From JAVBKE01 sp031554215 (GTDB lineage: Bacteria; Bacillota; Bacilli; JARBTR01): a stretch of 27,111 bases of DNA. Shown here piece by piece: positions 1 through 8,560 of the stretch (position 1 is its first letter; the number at the start of each line of letters is the position of its first letter). The position numbers and the translations under genes were made by a program. The notes under the pieces were generated by a model. That model ran no database searches, had not been told where the DNA came from, and saw only the letters and a list, made by a program, of their open reading frames with translations. The stretch lies in NCBI GenBank assembly GCA_031554215.1, contig JAVBKF010000137.1:1-27111 (forward strand), given 5' to 3'.

Positions 1-1089
1 GCTTCGACACTTGCAATTGTTTCACTTCTTAGCGCAGCAACGTTGACTGCTGTTGCCACAGGTTTCAGCGGTTATCAAACCATTGAGGCAGATGCAAAAA
101 ATACATCACCTTCTAGTTATGCCTACCGTTCGGTTGACCCAGAACTCAGTGCAGAGGTCGACCGCATTATTACTGCTGACGAAGACCATCCCGTTTTATC
201 GGAACAAACTGTACCGGTCGCGGTCGTTCAAAGTGACTTATCTGACCTCACCTATACACCTTACGGATATGAAAACACAGCAGTGCCAATTAAGCTGGTC
301 TCTGTCAGCACATTTAATCAACTGCAAACCTTCAATAAACAGCAAGAGTCACTACAGCTAACAGATGGGCAGGCTGCCATTTTTAGACCACTAGGCTCTG
401 GCAATTATAAGGACGATGCCTTTCTTCTACATGAGATTGTGATCGGGGCAGAAACAGGCGAGGCGCAGACAGTAACGGTCACCACCCTGATTGACGAACG
501 AATTATGAGCTGGAGTGACCCTGATGTCTGTCTGGTTGTCACTGACGATGTCTTTGAAGCGTTATACGCAGAAGAGTCAGGGTTCGTTTATCAAACCTAT
601 CAGGTCGAAGCACCAGAATCAGCAGAAGAAACGTCCAGCCAATTACTCGCTTTACGAACAGAGGAAAACCAGATGACAACCTATTACGACACTTTAAAAA
701 AGAGTATGGAATCCGCTGGGCTAGACATTTTCCTACTTGGCTTCTTAGGGCTCGTATTTCTGATTGCAACAGGCAGCATGATTTATTTTAAACAACTAAC
801 TGAAATAGAAGCGACTAGAACCAATTATCAATTTTTAATGAAAATGGGGGTTCAAAAGCAGGCAATTTTCAGGGCGCTGGCAGGGCAGAATTTGTTTATC
901 TTTATCCTCCCACTGCTCGTTGGTATCATGCATAGCACGATATTACTGATATCCATTTATTCACTAGATATAGAGACCCTGTACCGTCCGGTAGCAGTTG
1001 CTATCACAGGCTTTGTTGTTGTCTATGCAGGCTACTATCTGCTGACCGTCTATTCTTCTTATAAAATTGCAACGCGTAATGAAAAATGA
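1..1089 (+). CDS. BceB-type ABC transporter permease, C-terminal part (5' end outside window)
   Basis: The reading frame is open from the first base, so this is the 3' end of a larger gene; about 362 residues are visible. A hydrophobic segment at the very start is followed by a polar, presumably extracellular stretch of about 210 residues. Three membrane helices close the protein (around window codons 240-265, 295-320 and 330-350). The link after the first of these helices (IYFKQLTE, then a stretch ending KMGVQKQAIF) resembles the FtsX-like end of BceB/VraG permeases, which work with a BceA ATPase in sensing and detoxifying peptide antibiotics such as bacitracin. A large extracellular domain before the last helices fits that family. 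The ATPase and any two-component system would lie upstream and cannot be seen, so the substrate is unknown. Confidence 0.7.
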   Translation, partial: ASTLAIVSLLSAATLTAVATGFSGYQTIEADAKNTSPSSYAYRSVDPELSAEVDRIITADEDHPVLSEQTVPVAVVQSDLSDLTYTPYGYENTAVPIKLVSVSTFNQLQTFNKQQESLQLTDGQAAIFRPLGSGNYKDDAFLLHEIVIGAETGEAQTVTVTTLIDERIMSWSDPDVCLVVTDDVFEALYAEESGFVYQTYQVEAPESAEETSSQLLALRTEENQMTTYYDTLKKSMESAGLDIFLLGFLGLVFLIATGSMIYFKQLTEIEATRTNYQFLMKMGVQKQAIFRALAGQNLFIFILPLLVGIMHSTILLISIYSLDIETLYRPVAVAITGFVVVYAGYYLLTVYSSYKIATRNEK

Positions 1090-1110
1090 TGCTGTATCAC
1101 GATTGACATC

Positions 1111-1165
1111 AAAAAAACCACCTCCAGCTAGCGCTCACACCAGCCGCTAGCTATCCGTGGAGGTT
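1111..1165 (-). terminator. Rho-independent terminator of the lic operon
   Basis: Read on the minus strand, the arm holding TGGAGGT and CGCTAGC pairs with GCTAGCG and ACCTCCA. There is a six-base bulge on one side, and seven T residues follow (1111-1117 on the plus strand). It sits just past the licH stop. The plus-strand permease gene ends 21 bp away, but there is no T tract in that direction. Confidence 0.75.
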
Positions 1166-1191
1166 GTCGATCAACCACCAACGTCCCGAGG

Positions 1192-2508
1192 TTATTGATT
1201 AAATTGTGGGAGATAGACCTTATGCGCTTCTATCATTTCATCTACCAAAATTGTTGCTAGCTGATCTGAGGCAACTAATGGATTGATCGTTAATGCCAGA
1301 ATCGCTTTGGCACGGCTTCCTTCGATTGCCGCTTCAATTGCCACTGCTTCAAATGATTTAATCGTCTGAACCAAGCCGCGAACTGGAACAGGTAGCTCAC
1401 CAATGGCAAGTGGGATTGGACCATCTTTCGTAATCACACAACTCACTTCAACCGCTGCATCGTAAGGGAAACTCGTAATTGCTCCACGGTTTAGCGTATT
1501 CACTGGCTGGATATCACGACGATCATTGTGTATAGACTCAATCAACCGGCAAGCTGCATCCGAGTAATAAGCACCACCACGTTTTTCGAGTTCTACTGGT
1601 TTCACATCAAGTGATTCATCTTGATACTGTTTAAACAAAGAGGCTTCCAAACGTTGTACCACTTCTGCTCTTGTCTCGTTAGAAGCAAACTCCTCAAGCT
1701 CCTTTGCCACCATCTCTGCTGTTTTGTAATAGTAGTGATGGTACGGACAAATCAGTGCATTAAGCTCACTGATGAATTCCGGAGACCATTCTTGCCCTTG
1801 AATATTTTTCACAAAGCTAGCATTGTTCGGGTCGGTCAATAAATCCAAGACGCGTTTTTTAACGCTGACCCCATCGAGGTAGACATCTAAACCAAAAACC
1901 ATATGATTCAGTCCCGCAAAATCAATCCGAATCCGCTCATGGTCTACACCTAGTAGCTTCGCAATTCCCATTTCCATGCCAATCGGCACATTGCACAGAC
2001 CGATAAATTTCTGGATTGTCGAATGTTTGAGGACAGCTTCTGTTACCATTCCAGCAGGATTGGTGAAATTGATCACCCATGCATCTGGGCATAGTTCCTC
2101 TACGTCCCTGCAGATATCAAGAATAACGGGTATTGTACGGAGTCCCTTGAATAACCCACCTGCTCCATTCGTTTCCTGACCAAGAACACCATGACTTAAA
2201 GGAATCCGCTCATCCAAAGCACGTGCCGCAAGTTGCCCAACACGAAGCTGAGTGGCTACATAATCTGCCCCGGGCAGTGCTTCCCTGCGGTCAAGGGACA
2301 AATGAATCGCCATTGGCACGCCTGCCTTTTTCACCATCCGCTTCGCAAGTGCACCGACAATTTCAAGCTTTTCTCGCCCTTGTTCAATATCAACCAACCA
2401 TAGTTCACGGACTGGTAAGGTATCGTACCGTTTAATCAATCCTTCAACCAGTTCTGGCGTGTAGCTTGATCCCCCGCCAATTGTGACAATTTTAATTCCA
2501 TTCGTCAT
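1192..2508 (-). CDS. licH: 6-phospho-beta-glucosidase, glycoside hydrolase family 4
   Basis: Hydrolyses the 6-phosphorylated beta-glucosides (cellobiose-6-phosphate type) delivered by the PTS genes upstream, using NAD+ and Mn2+ in the unusual GH4 redox mechanism in the cytoplasm. The N-terminal NAD-binding motif TIGGGSSYTPEL is present. The metal-binding cysteine (GLCNVP, about residue 172) and histidine (GLNHMV, about 202) are both intact. At 438 residues it matches LicH/CelF (about 440). I chose the ATG at 2508 because AGGTGA lies five bases before it; an in-frame GTG three codons upstream at 2517 lacks a spaced site. It is the last gene of a B-C-A-H operon in the order of Bacillus subtilis licBCAH and is followed directly by a terminator. 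GH4 also contains alpha-glucosidases, but the context argues for the beta enzyme. Confidence 0.9.
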   Translation of the reverse strand: MTNGIKIVTIGGGSSYTPELVEGLIKRYDTLPVRELWLVDIEQGREKLEIVGALAKRMVKKAGVPMAIHLSLDRREALPGADYVATQLRVGQLAARALDERIPLSHGVLGQETNGAGGLFKGLRTIPVILDICRDVEELCPDAWVINFTNPAGMVTEAVLKHSTIQKFIGLCNVPIGMEMGIAKLLGVDHERIRIDFAGLNHMVFGLDVYLDGVSVKKRVLDLLTDPNNASFVKNIQGQEWSPEFISELNALICPYHHYYYKTAEMVAKELEEFASNETRAEVVQRLEASLFKQYQDESLDVKPVELEKRGGAYYSDAACRLIESIHNDRRDIQPVNTLNRGAITSFPYDAAVEVSCVITKDGPIPLAIGELPVPVRGLVQTIKSFEAVAIEAAIEGSRAKAILALTINPLVASDQLATILVDEMIEAHKVYLPQFNQ

Positions 2509-2632
2509 TTCATTCACCTAATTTTCATTCATTTTGATTGTGCTGTCTGTCTCTCTGGGTATAACCGTTCGCTGTAGCAAAGAATAGCTTCTGGTAGCAC
2601 ATTAAAACGAGCATCTCTTTTTCACGAGTCTT

Positions 2633-2962
2633 TTATGATGGCGCATCCGCTTCAAGCTTCTGTAATCGCGCGTAAACATCAATCAGTTCAGTAGCAAGGT
2701 CTTTCACGACAATTGCTGTCATCAAATGATCTTGTGCATGAACCATCAATAACGACATATCAATCGGCTCACCATTAATTTCTTGCCCAATGAGTGCTGT
2801 TTGAAGATGATGCGCCTCGTTCAAATCCGCTTTTGCTTCCTCAATTTTCGCTTGTGCCACAGCTAAATCACCAGCTTTAGCCGCATAGATGGCTTCCATT
2901 GCAGCACTACGACCATTTCCACCATGTAAAATTAAGGTGAAAATTTCTGTCTCATTTTTCAC
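2633..2962 (-). CDS. licA: PTS lactose/cellobiose-type EIIA component
   Basis: Cytoplasmic phosphocarrier that takes phosphate from HPr and passes it to EIIB. The 109-residue helical protein carries the family motif MVHAQDHLM; His75 is the expected phosphorylation site and Asp78 the expected metal ligand of the trimer. The start is GTG, eight bases behind a full AGGAGG, so the unusual start codon is well supported. It follows the EIIC gene after 152 bp and precedes the glucosidase after 124 bp, a loose spacing for a PTS operon. Substrate specificity (cellobiose, lichenan fragments or chitobiose) cannot be fixed from EIIA alone. Confidence 0.92.
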   Translation of the reverse strand: MKNETEIFTLILHGGNGRSAAMEAIYAAKAGDLAVAQAKIEEAKADLNEAHHLQTALIGQEINGEPIDMSLLMVHAQDHLMTAIVVKDLATELIDVYARLQKLEADAPS

Positions 2963-3066
2963 GGTGTTTCCCTCCTAGGGGTAGAAAATCAAAGTTGATA
3001 CACCAACTGCGTTACGTCTCATTTCGTTTACTGATAGAATTCAGTAAAATAATCTAGACATAACAG

Positions 3067-3103
3067 CACCGCTTACCCATTTGTTTCTTTTGGGTAAGCA
3101 GTG
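3067..3103 (-). other. Intercistronic hairpin between EIIC and EIIA genes
   Basis: GCTTACCCA (3071-3079) and TGGGTAAGC (3091-3099) form a nine-base-pair stem around an 11-base loop, extended by CAC/GTG across one mismatch. No T run follows on the minus strand, so it is not a standard terminator. It lies 12 bp after the EIIC stop and may mark an RNA processing or 3'-stability site that sets different amounts of EIIBC and EIIA/LicH. Confidence 0.55.
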
Positions 3104-3114
3104 AGGTTTAATGA

Positions 3115-4467
3115 TTAGTTGCTTGCTTTTGTTGCCTCATCATATGCTTTCTTATCTGCACGTTCCTGCATGATAACGAATGGTAAGTAGATGAAGACGG
3201 CAATCACTAAGTTGACTGCTGACAATAAGGCACCGGATACATGACCACCCGTCGCTAGCCAGCCGCCAAGGATCGGTGGTGTTACCCACGGTATGTTGGT
3301 GACAACTGGGAAGACAAGCCCTGTTGCTACTGATACATACGACGTGATCACAAGGACGATTGGTGTTAACATGAACGGAATCAACCAAATTGGATTTAGA
3401 ACAATCGGCATACCAAATGTGACTGGTTCATTAATATTGAACAAGCCAGGTGGTAAGCCTAGTGCAACCATTTGACGACGACGTTTTGAAGCAAAGAATA
3501 AGGCAATGAGAAGTCCAAGTGTTGTTCCTGAACCACCCATGTAGACAAAAGCATCTAAGAATGAGCCAGCTAATACATGGTACTCTTTGAGTGAAGTTGT
3601 TACGCCATTGAATTTATCAATATTCTCAGTACCCAGCTTTGTCATAAGCGGTGTAATAATACCGCCAAGGATGTTGTTTCCGTGTAATCCAAACGCCCAG
3701 AAAAGATGGATGAGGAAAACGATCAGAATCGCAAACCCAATTGAATCAGCTGCATTCGATAATGGCGAAACCAAAATCTTATTGATCCAAAGATTAAAAT
3801 CAAGCTCTGTTACATGCTTGATAATTACACCGAATAGTGCGAAAACAAACACGGTAATCATTCCAGGGAATAATTTCGCAAATGCACGTGAAACAGCAGA
3901 CGGTACGCCTTCTGGTAATTTAATCACCAGATACTTCACACGTGACAAACGGACAAACAATTCAGTCGCAAGAATCGAAATAATTAAACCAGCGAATAGC
4001 GACGTACCGTTGAAGAAGCCCCAGCCAAAGTTGCCCCAAGCATCAACTGTTTTCTCGTCAACCACAATACTGACTGTTTGCGGGATCAGAACAAAGTAAG
4101 AAGCTGCCGCAATAAACATGGCTTCAAAGCCATCATCACCATACGACCTTGCTAATTTATAAGCAATCCCGAACACTGCGAAAATGGTCATACAAGCGAG
4201 TGTGCCCCACCAGATTTGCCCTGTTGGCTCTTTCCAGTACTCACCGAAGATCCCTTTCATCATTGGCTCCCACCATGAAATGATCTGCGTAACTGTGCCA
4301 TCAGGTTGTGTTGTTGAAGCGCCGATATTATTGATCAGTACTGCAAAAGAACCAACCATCGTAATTGCGATCATACCAATCAGTGCATCACGAATCGCCA
4401 AAAGATGACGCTGGTTACCTACCTTCACTGCTGTTGGCATGATATATTTTTCGATCCAATTAAGCAT
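3115..4467 (-). CDS. licC: PTS cellobiose-family EIIC permease
   Basis: Membrane channel that moves the disaccharide across the membrane while it is phosphorylated by EIIB. The 450-residue protein shows around ten hydrophobic helices and the family landmarks LHGNN (His262), GGSGTTLGLL (about 311-320) and NINEPVTFG (344-352). By analogy with the ChbC structure, His262 and Glu347 are the likely sugar- and phosphoryl-transfer residues; that assignment is inference. The ATG lies eight bases after GGGAGGG. The gene lies between EIIB (115 bp upstream) and EIIA, as in licBCA/celABC systems. The family covers cellobiose, lichenan, chitobiose and lactose-type substrates; the adjacent GH4 enzyme suggests a beta-diglucoside. 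Confidence 0.92.
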   Translation of the reverse strand: MLNWIEKYIMPTAVKVGNQRHLLAIRDALIGMIAITMVGSFAVLINNIGASTTQPDGTVTQIISWWEPMMKGIFGEYWKEPTGQIWWGTLACMTIFAVFGIAYKLARSYGDDGFEAMFIAAASYFVLIPQTVSIVVDEKTVDAWGNFGWGFFNGTSLFAGLIISILATELFVRLSRVKYLVIKLPEGVPSAVSRAFAKLFPGMITVFVFALFGVIIKHVTELDFNLWINKILVSPLSNAADSIGFAILIVFLIHLFWAFGLHGNNILGGIITPLMTKLGTENIDKFNGVTTSLKEYHVLAGSFLDAFVYMGGSGTTLGLLIALFFASKRRRQMVALGLPPGLFNINEPVTFGMPIVLNPIWLIPFMLTPIVLVITSYVSVATGLVFPVVTNIPWVTPPILGGWLATGGHVSGALLSAVNLVIAVFIYLPFVIMQERADKKAYDEATKASN

Positions 4468-4582
4468 TGTATTACCCTCCCCAATTAGTCCAAGCGGAAT
4501 TTTTTTGTGATAATATGGCTTTTAATTCACTTTGGAAAAGAAAACTGTCATACTTTTTTTACAAATGGCATAAGCTTGAATC

Positions 4583-4888
4583 TTACAACTTCACAAGTCC
4601 AACTGCCTGACTGAGTACTGCTTCACCATCACATAATCCATAGTGACGCATATCGATCACATCAACAGGAATGCCCTTTTCAGTACCTAACTTCTTCATC
4701 TCCGCTAACATAAAGCGAACTTGTGGACCAAGCAGTAAAACATCTGCTTCATCGACATGCGCTCTGACTGCATCACCTGATACTGCCCAGATGCGCGCTT
4801 CAACACCAAGTGCGGTCGCAACCTTCTCCATCTTAGAAACAAGCAGGCTGGTTGACATTCCCGCTGAACAACATAAAAGAATATTCAT
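4583..4888 (-). CDS. licB: PTS cellobiose-type EIIB component
   Basis: Small cytoplasmic phosphotransfer protein (101 residues) that takes phosphate from EIIA onto a cysteine and hands it to the sugar. The P-loop LLCCSAGMSTSLLV is at the N-terminus, with Cys7 aligning with the active Cys10 of Escherichia coli IIBcel. The frame is open further upstream, but the ATG at 4888 is preceded by AGGAGG at ideal spacing and places the cysteine where the family has it. It is the first gene of the operon. No LicR/CelR-type activator is next to it; the upstream gene is divergent and unrelated, so the regulator must lie elsewhere. I saw no convincing promoter or cre site in the roughly 160 bp before it. 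Confidence 0.92.
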   Translation of the reverse strand: MNILLCCSAGMSTSLLVSKMEKVATALGVEARIWAVSGDAVRAHVDEADVLLLGPQVRFMLAEMKKLGTEKGIPVDVIDMRHYGLCDGEAVLSQAVGLVKL

Positions 4889-5049
4889 TCTTGTCCTCCT
4901 CTCGCAAATAGTAAGTTCACCATGCTGATGCGCTACTATTCTATTGGCGAGATCCACGAAATATAACCACTAAAGCAAGATGCGTCTTCATGATTTATGA
5001 TAAACTTGATATCATTGGTAAAAAACAACGCAAAGGGGATATAACTAAT

Positions 5050-5931
5050 TTGAAAAAAGAAAAAATAAAACTGAACAAAAAATCCAAACCAAAGTTGAAG
5101 TTATTGATTCGGATCCTCATGATTACCCTCGGTGCCATCATTACCGCACTTGGTCTCGAGTTGTTTTTAGTTCAAAATGATATTGTTGACGGCGGGATTG
5201 TCGGCATCTCGATTATTGCCTCGTCGCTTCTGAATACGAAACTCGGCCTCGTTATTTTTGTCATCAACCTACCTTTTTTCTATATCGGCTATAAACAAAT
5301 TGGCAGGACCTTTGCCTTTTCTACGATTTACGGTATCGCAATTCTTTCAATTTCCACAACGCTATTTGCTCATATGAAAGTGTTCACAACCGATTTGCTA
5401 CTGGCATCCGTCTTTGGCGGGATTGTCATTGGCATCGGGATTGGTATCGTGATTCGTTATGGCGGGTCGCTCGATGGGACAGAGATATTAGCCATTCTTT
5501 TTAGTAAAAACCTGCCCTTCTCAGTGGGCGAGATTATTATGTTTTTCAACCTATTCATTCTTGGAAGTGCCGGATTTGTATTTGGTTGGGACCATGCAAT
5601 GTACTCGCTAATCGCTTATTTTGTCGCTTTCAAGACCATTGATATTGTCATGCAAGGTTTGGATGAATCAAAATCTGTTTGGATCATTAGTGATAAACAC
5701 CATGTGATTGGTGAAGCGATTCTTGCGCGGCTTGGCCGGGGTGTCACCTATTTTAATGGCGAAGGTGCCTATACAAAGGATAAAAAGAAAATTGTCTTCT
5801 GCGTGATCACGCGTCTTGAGGAAGCAAAACTCAAATCACTTGTCGAAGATATCGACAGCAATGCATTTGTTGCAATTGCTAACGTCTCGGAAGTACGTGG
5901 GGGCCGGTTTAAGAAACGAAGTATTCATTAA
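5050..5931 (+). CDS. YitT-family membrane protein (DUF161 + DUF2179)
   Basis: Integral membrane protein of unknown biochemical role; Bacillales usually carry several paralogues (YitT, YpjC, YqfU and others). After a very basic N-terminus come about five to six hydrophobic helices, with the family segments VDGGIVGISII and RYGGSLDGTEILA. The soluble C-terminal DUF2179 domain covers roughly the last 80 residues (from KSVWIIS to the end). I prefer the TTG at 5050 (293 residues) because AAAGGGG stands about ten bases before it; the ATG at 4990 has no ribosome site. The start therefore remains somewhat uncertain. Divergent from licB. A candidate terminator lies about 155 bp downstream. Confidence 0.85.
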   Translation: MKKEKIKLNKKSKPKLKLLIRILMITLGAIITALGLELFLVQNDIVDGGIVGISIIASSLLNTKLGLVIFVINLPFFYIGYKQIGRTFAFSTIYGIAILSISTTLFAHMKVFTTDLLLASVFGGIVIGIGIGIVIRYGGSLDGTEILAILFSKNLPFSVGEIIMFFNLFILGSAGFVFGWDHAMYSLIAYFVAFKTIDIVMQGLDESKSVWIISDKHHVIGEAILARLGRGVTYFNGEGAYTKDKKKIVFCVITRLEEAKLKSLVEDIDSNAFVAIANVSEVRGGRFKKRSIH

Positions 5932-6086
5932 TCGTTTTGGGAAAGCTATGGCTAAGTGAGACGTTCCTGAACGTTGTAAAACGTCGAATGAACAGGGTTT
6001 CTCTCCGCTTAACAAGGTCTATTTTAATTTAGCGGGGATCGTTGCCTCTTCTTTTTCTTGGCAACTTTCTAATGCGATTCTCTATA

Positions 6087-6129
6087 CTTCATCACCGCTG
6101 ATTTTAAAAGTCGTGATGAAGGTTTTTTT
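6087..6129 (+). terminator. Rho-independent terminator
   Basis: CTTCATCAC (6087-6095) pairs perfectly with GTGATGAAG (6113-6121) around a 17-base loop, followed by TTTTTTT. It is about 155 bp after the YitT-family gene stop, so it either ends a long 3' untranslated region or a separate short RNA starting in between. Confidence 0.75.
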
Positions 6130-6332
6130 AAGGATGGGCTACTCCTTTAAGTTAGAAAGCAATAGCATCGTGCTGGAAATGGCATGTTCATGGCAGCAGC
6201 CGTAAACCCTTTCACTTTCGTCCCATTCATGCCAATATCGACACATTTACTAAACCAATCATACGCAGTATCCTTTCAGGAAGATGACAACCGTAACACG
6301 CTAGTCCCAGTGAATCATCATCCTACAAACTG

Positions 6333-6361
6333 TTGGTGATAGCGATTATTTATGCTAAAAT
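6333..6361 (+). promoter_or_regulatory. Candidate sigma-A promoter for the CLC gene
   Basis: TTGGTG, 17 bases, then TAAAAT with an extended-10 TG (TATGCTAAAAT). It would give a leader of about 135 bases before the ATG at 6505. A perfect TTGACA also occurs at 6442-6447, but the -10 region behind it is poor. Confidence 0.3.
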
Positions 6362-6504
6362 AATAGCTTAATGAATGGTTAAATAGTTGCTGTAACCCAT
6401 TGACGACACAGTGTGATCATGACAATTGTCCACACCGTTCTTTGACAGATAACCATCACTCTTACATACAAAATATCACTATTTAAGACAAGGAATGAAG
6501 ATAA

Positions 6505-7743
6505 ATGACGTACAGTTTTCCTGCTTGGATTTACCTCACACTAAAAAGTATTGTACTGGGAAGCTCTATTGGACTCATTGTTTGGTTGTTTCTGACCGTT
6601 CTCAATCTATCCATTCATTTCATTTGGGACACCGTCCCGGGATATGTCGGCGGTTCTGAATGGACGCTCATCCTCTGTACAATCGGTGGAATTCTCGTTG
6701 GGCTCTGCCAAAAGTACTTTGGCAGCTATCCGAAAACAATGCATGAAACGCTAGCTGAGCTCAAAGAAACAAAGCAGGTTGAGTATCGCAACTTACACAA
6801 GTCGATGATCAGCTCACTCGTTCCGCTAGCATTCGGGGGGAGCCTTGGCCCAGAAGCAGCACTCATCGGTATGACCGGGGGACTGGCTACTTGGGTTAGC
6901 GGGAAATTAAAACTAACCAAAAAAGAGGAAGCATTATTTGCAGAAGCAGCTATCGGTACAACACTCGGCGTCACCTTTATCTCCCCACTCTTCGGCATGT
7001 TTGCACCAGTGGAAAATGAAGGAAAACAAGCCCGTGAAGTTTTTACAATTCGATCACAATTTACAGTCTACTTAACAACGATTATTTCTGGAACGCTGGT
7101 CTTCTATTTCTTATCAAAAATTGATCATCGTTTAGGACTAATTGTCGATTTTGACAAAGCCAATTTGTCGATTAATGAGTTATTGATGCTTGTTCCACTC
7201 GTTCTAATCGGCTTTGCTTGTGGTTACTTTTTTCAATTATCAGGTGTTTTGATTGCGAAACTGGTTGAACCAATTAAGCACTTCAAACTACTTCTGGCAA
7301 CGTTTGGCGGAATGGTGATTGGTATTGTCGGCATCATGCTACCGTACACCCTGTTTTCTGGAGAGCATCAGCTCAGAGAACTAAACGAAGAATGGCACCT
7401 TGTTACACCAATTATTTTGTTTGTTACCGGGATTGCTAAACTCTTCATCACGCAATTTTGTATCAATACAGGCTGGCGCGGCGGGAATATTTTCCCACTG
7501 TTTTTCTCATCTGCAAGTATCGGATATGCCTTATCCATCTGGTTCGGCATTGATCCTATATTTTCTGTCTGTGTCGTTGCTTCATCCATTATTTGTTATG
7601 TCATTAAGAAACCATTCGCGATTGTCTTATTTTTAGCGCTATACTTCCCATTAAATGTCGTCCTATTTATGCTGATTGCAGTCATGATTGTCAATAACCT
7701 GAATATTAGACCGAAAGCAGAAACCGATGTCTACAAAGATTAG
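6505..7743 (+). CDS. CLC-family chloride channel/transporter-like protein
   Basis: Polytopic membrane protein (412 residues, shorter than the roughly 470 of E. coli ClcA and without CBS domains) expected to move chloride or a related anion. Two CLC selectivity-filter motifs are recognisable: GGSLGPEAALIG near residue 112 (equivalent to GREGPTV) and GGNIFPLFFSSASIG near residue 327 (equivalent to GxFxP). The usual gating glutamate of GREGP is a leucine here, with a glutamate after the proline instead, as in the divergent YfeO-like branch. The start has AAGGA ten bases upstream. Converges on the amidase-domain gene with seven bases between stops. Whether it is a channel or an exchanger cannot be told. 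Confidence 0.85.
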   Translation: MTYSFPAWIYLTLKSIVLGSSIGLIVWLFLTVLNLSIHFIWDTVPGYVGGSEWTLILCTIGGILVGLCQKYFGSYPKTMHETLAELKETKQVEYRNLHKSMISSLVPLAFGGSLGPEAALIGMTGGLATWVSGKLKLTKKEEALFAEAAIGTTLGVTFISPLFGMFAPVENEGKQAREVFTIRSQFTVYLTTIISGTLVFYFLSKIDHRLGLIVDFDKANLSINELLMLVPLVLIGFACGYFFQLSGVLIAKLVEPIKHFKLLLATFGGMVIGIVGIMLPYTLFSGEHQLRELNEEWHLVTPIILFVTGIAKLFITQFCINTGWRGGNIFPLFFSSASIGYALSIWFGIDPIFSVCVVASSIICYVIKKPFAIVLFLALYFPLNVVLFMLIAVMIVNNLNIRPKAETDVYKD

Positions 7744-7750
7744 TTATTGA

Positions 7751-8560
7751 CTACAGAATATGAACAAACCGATATCGTATGTTCGGGGTATAAGCCGATG
7801 AATCATGATAATTCCAAAAGCGTTGGCGACTGTTCATACTATGTGCATTGACAAGTGGGAAACCATTGACGTCTTTGCCTGTGACCATCGTATTGTGATT
7901 AAAACGCCCATCCCCTTCAAAATCATAACAGATGATATCACCCAAAGTCAGACTCTCTGCGCTCGTGACAACCTTCGTCCGGTTGGAGGTTGTCAAAAAC
8001 ATCGCGAGCGCATGTGCCACTGCCCAGCTATAACTATAGCTGCCACTTTTATACCACCATCCCTTGTTTCGCTGTTTACTATGGACAGCGGGAAAACCAC
8101 CACTAAATAGACATTGTGAAATATAATTCGTACAATCATCATTGAATTTCGGAAAGCGAGGATTATAGGCATTCCACCATGTTTCTGCATACTGGACAGC
8201 CTTCTGACGATCGTAGTAAAACGGTGCGCGATCTTCTTCATCGGCTTCTTGAAAAAATGAATCGTCAAAATCTGCGAGATCATTCTGCTCATTTTTCTTT
8301 TTTTCATCGCCAAGTATACTGCCCATTTGTAGTTCACCATCGTCAAAATAGGCTTGCCGTTCTTCTTGTCGTTCTTCCACGTATAGTTGCCCTTTACTTC
8401 GGCGGATATATTTCCAATTAATCATGTACTGAACAATCTGGTCGTTGATTACTTGCAGAATTTTGCCATCAGCAATGACTTTCACTAAATCATCTCGCGG
8501 ACTTAGGCGTAGTTTATCTTCCGCTTCTTGTTGGATCAGTGCCTGTAATTGTTCTCGCAT
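7751..8560 (-). CDS. Amidase_6 (putative amidase domain) protein
   Basis: A 269-residue protein with a C-terminal domain of the Amidase_6 family (papain/NlpC-like fold) starting around residue 115: YNPRFPKFNDDCTNYISQ holds the likely catalytic Cys143, FNHNT gives His222, and VNAHS (around 238-241) the third catalytic position. The N-terminal 110 residues are charged, partly acidic and rich in E/D/Q, with no signal peptide or membrane helix. That is unusual for a putative wall hydrolase and suggests a cytoplasmic or non-classically released protein. I set the start at the ATG at 8560 because GGAGG stands six bases before it; the open frame continues 24 codons upstream without a better site. 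Substrate unknown. Confidence 0.8.
   Translation of the reverse strand: MREQLQALIQQEAEDKLRLSPRDDLVKVIADGKILQVINDQIVQYMINWKYIRRSKGQLYVEERQEERQAYFDDGELQMGSILGDEKKKNEQNDLADFDDSFFQEADEEDRAPFYYDRQKAVQYAETWWNAYNPRFPKFNDDCTNYISQCLFSGGFPAVHSKQRNKGWWYKSGSYSYSWAVAHALAMFLTTSNRTKVVTSAESLTLGDIICYDFEGDGRFNHNTMVTGKDVNGFPLVNAHSMNSRQRFWNYHDSSAYTPNIRYRFVHIL

Larger units (their letters stand above)
5932..6504. other. 573-bp intergenic stretch
   Basis: No intact gene seen. It contains, in order: imperfect stems between 5955 and 6035 in which two overlapping ACGTT-type pairings exclude each other; an intrinsic terminator (6087-6129); a minus-strand run of 41 codons without stop (6147-6272) that may be a gene remnant; a candidate promoter (6333-6361); and a small palindrome GACAATTGTC (6421-6430) between GTGTG and CACAC ahead of the channel gene. 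Confidence 0.5.

Noticed and set aside
3587..4099. 170-codon plus-strand frame opposite the EIIC gene
   Set aside because: Antisense shadow of licC, no ribosome site or recognisable domain.
6421..6430. GACAATTGTC palindrome as an operator for the CLC gene
   Set aside because: Only 10 bp long, flanks are not symmetric around it, and no known regulator motif fits.
5932..6504. Fluoride riboswitch before the CLC gene
   Set aside because: Looked for because some CLC genes are fluoride-controlled; the conserved riboswitch core is absent and the protein is not clearly of the CLC-F type.
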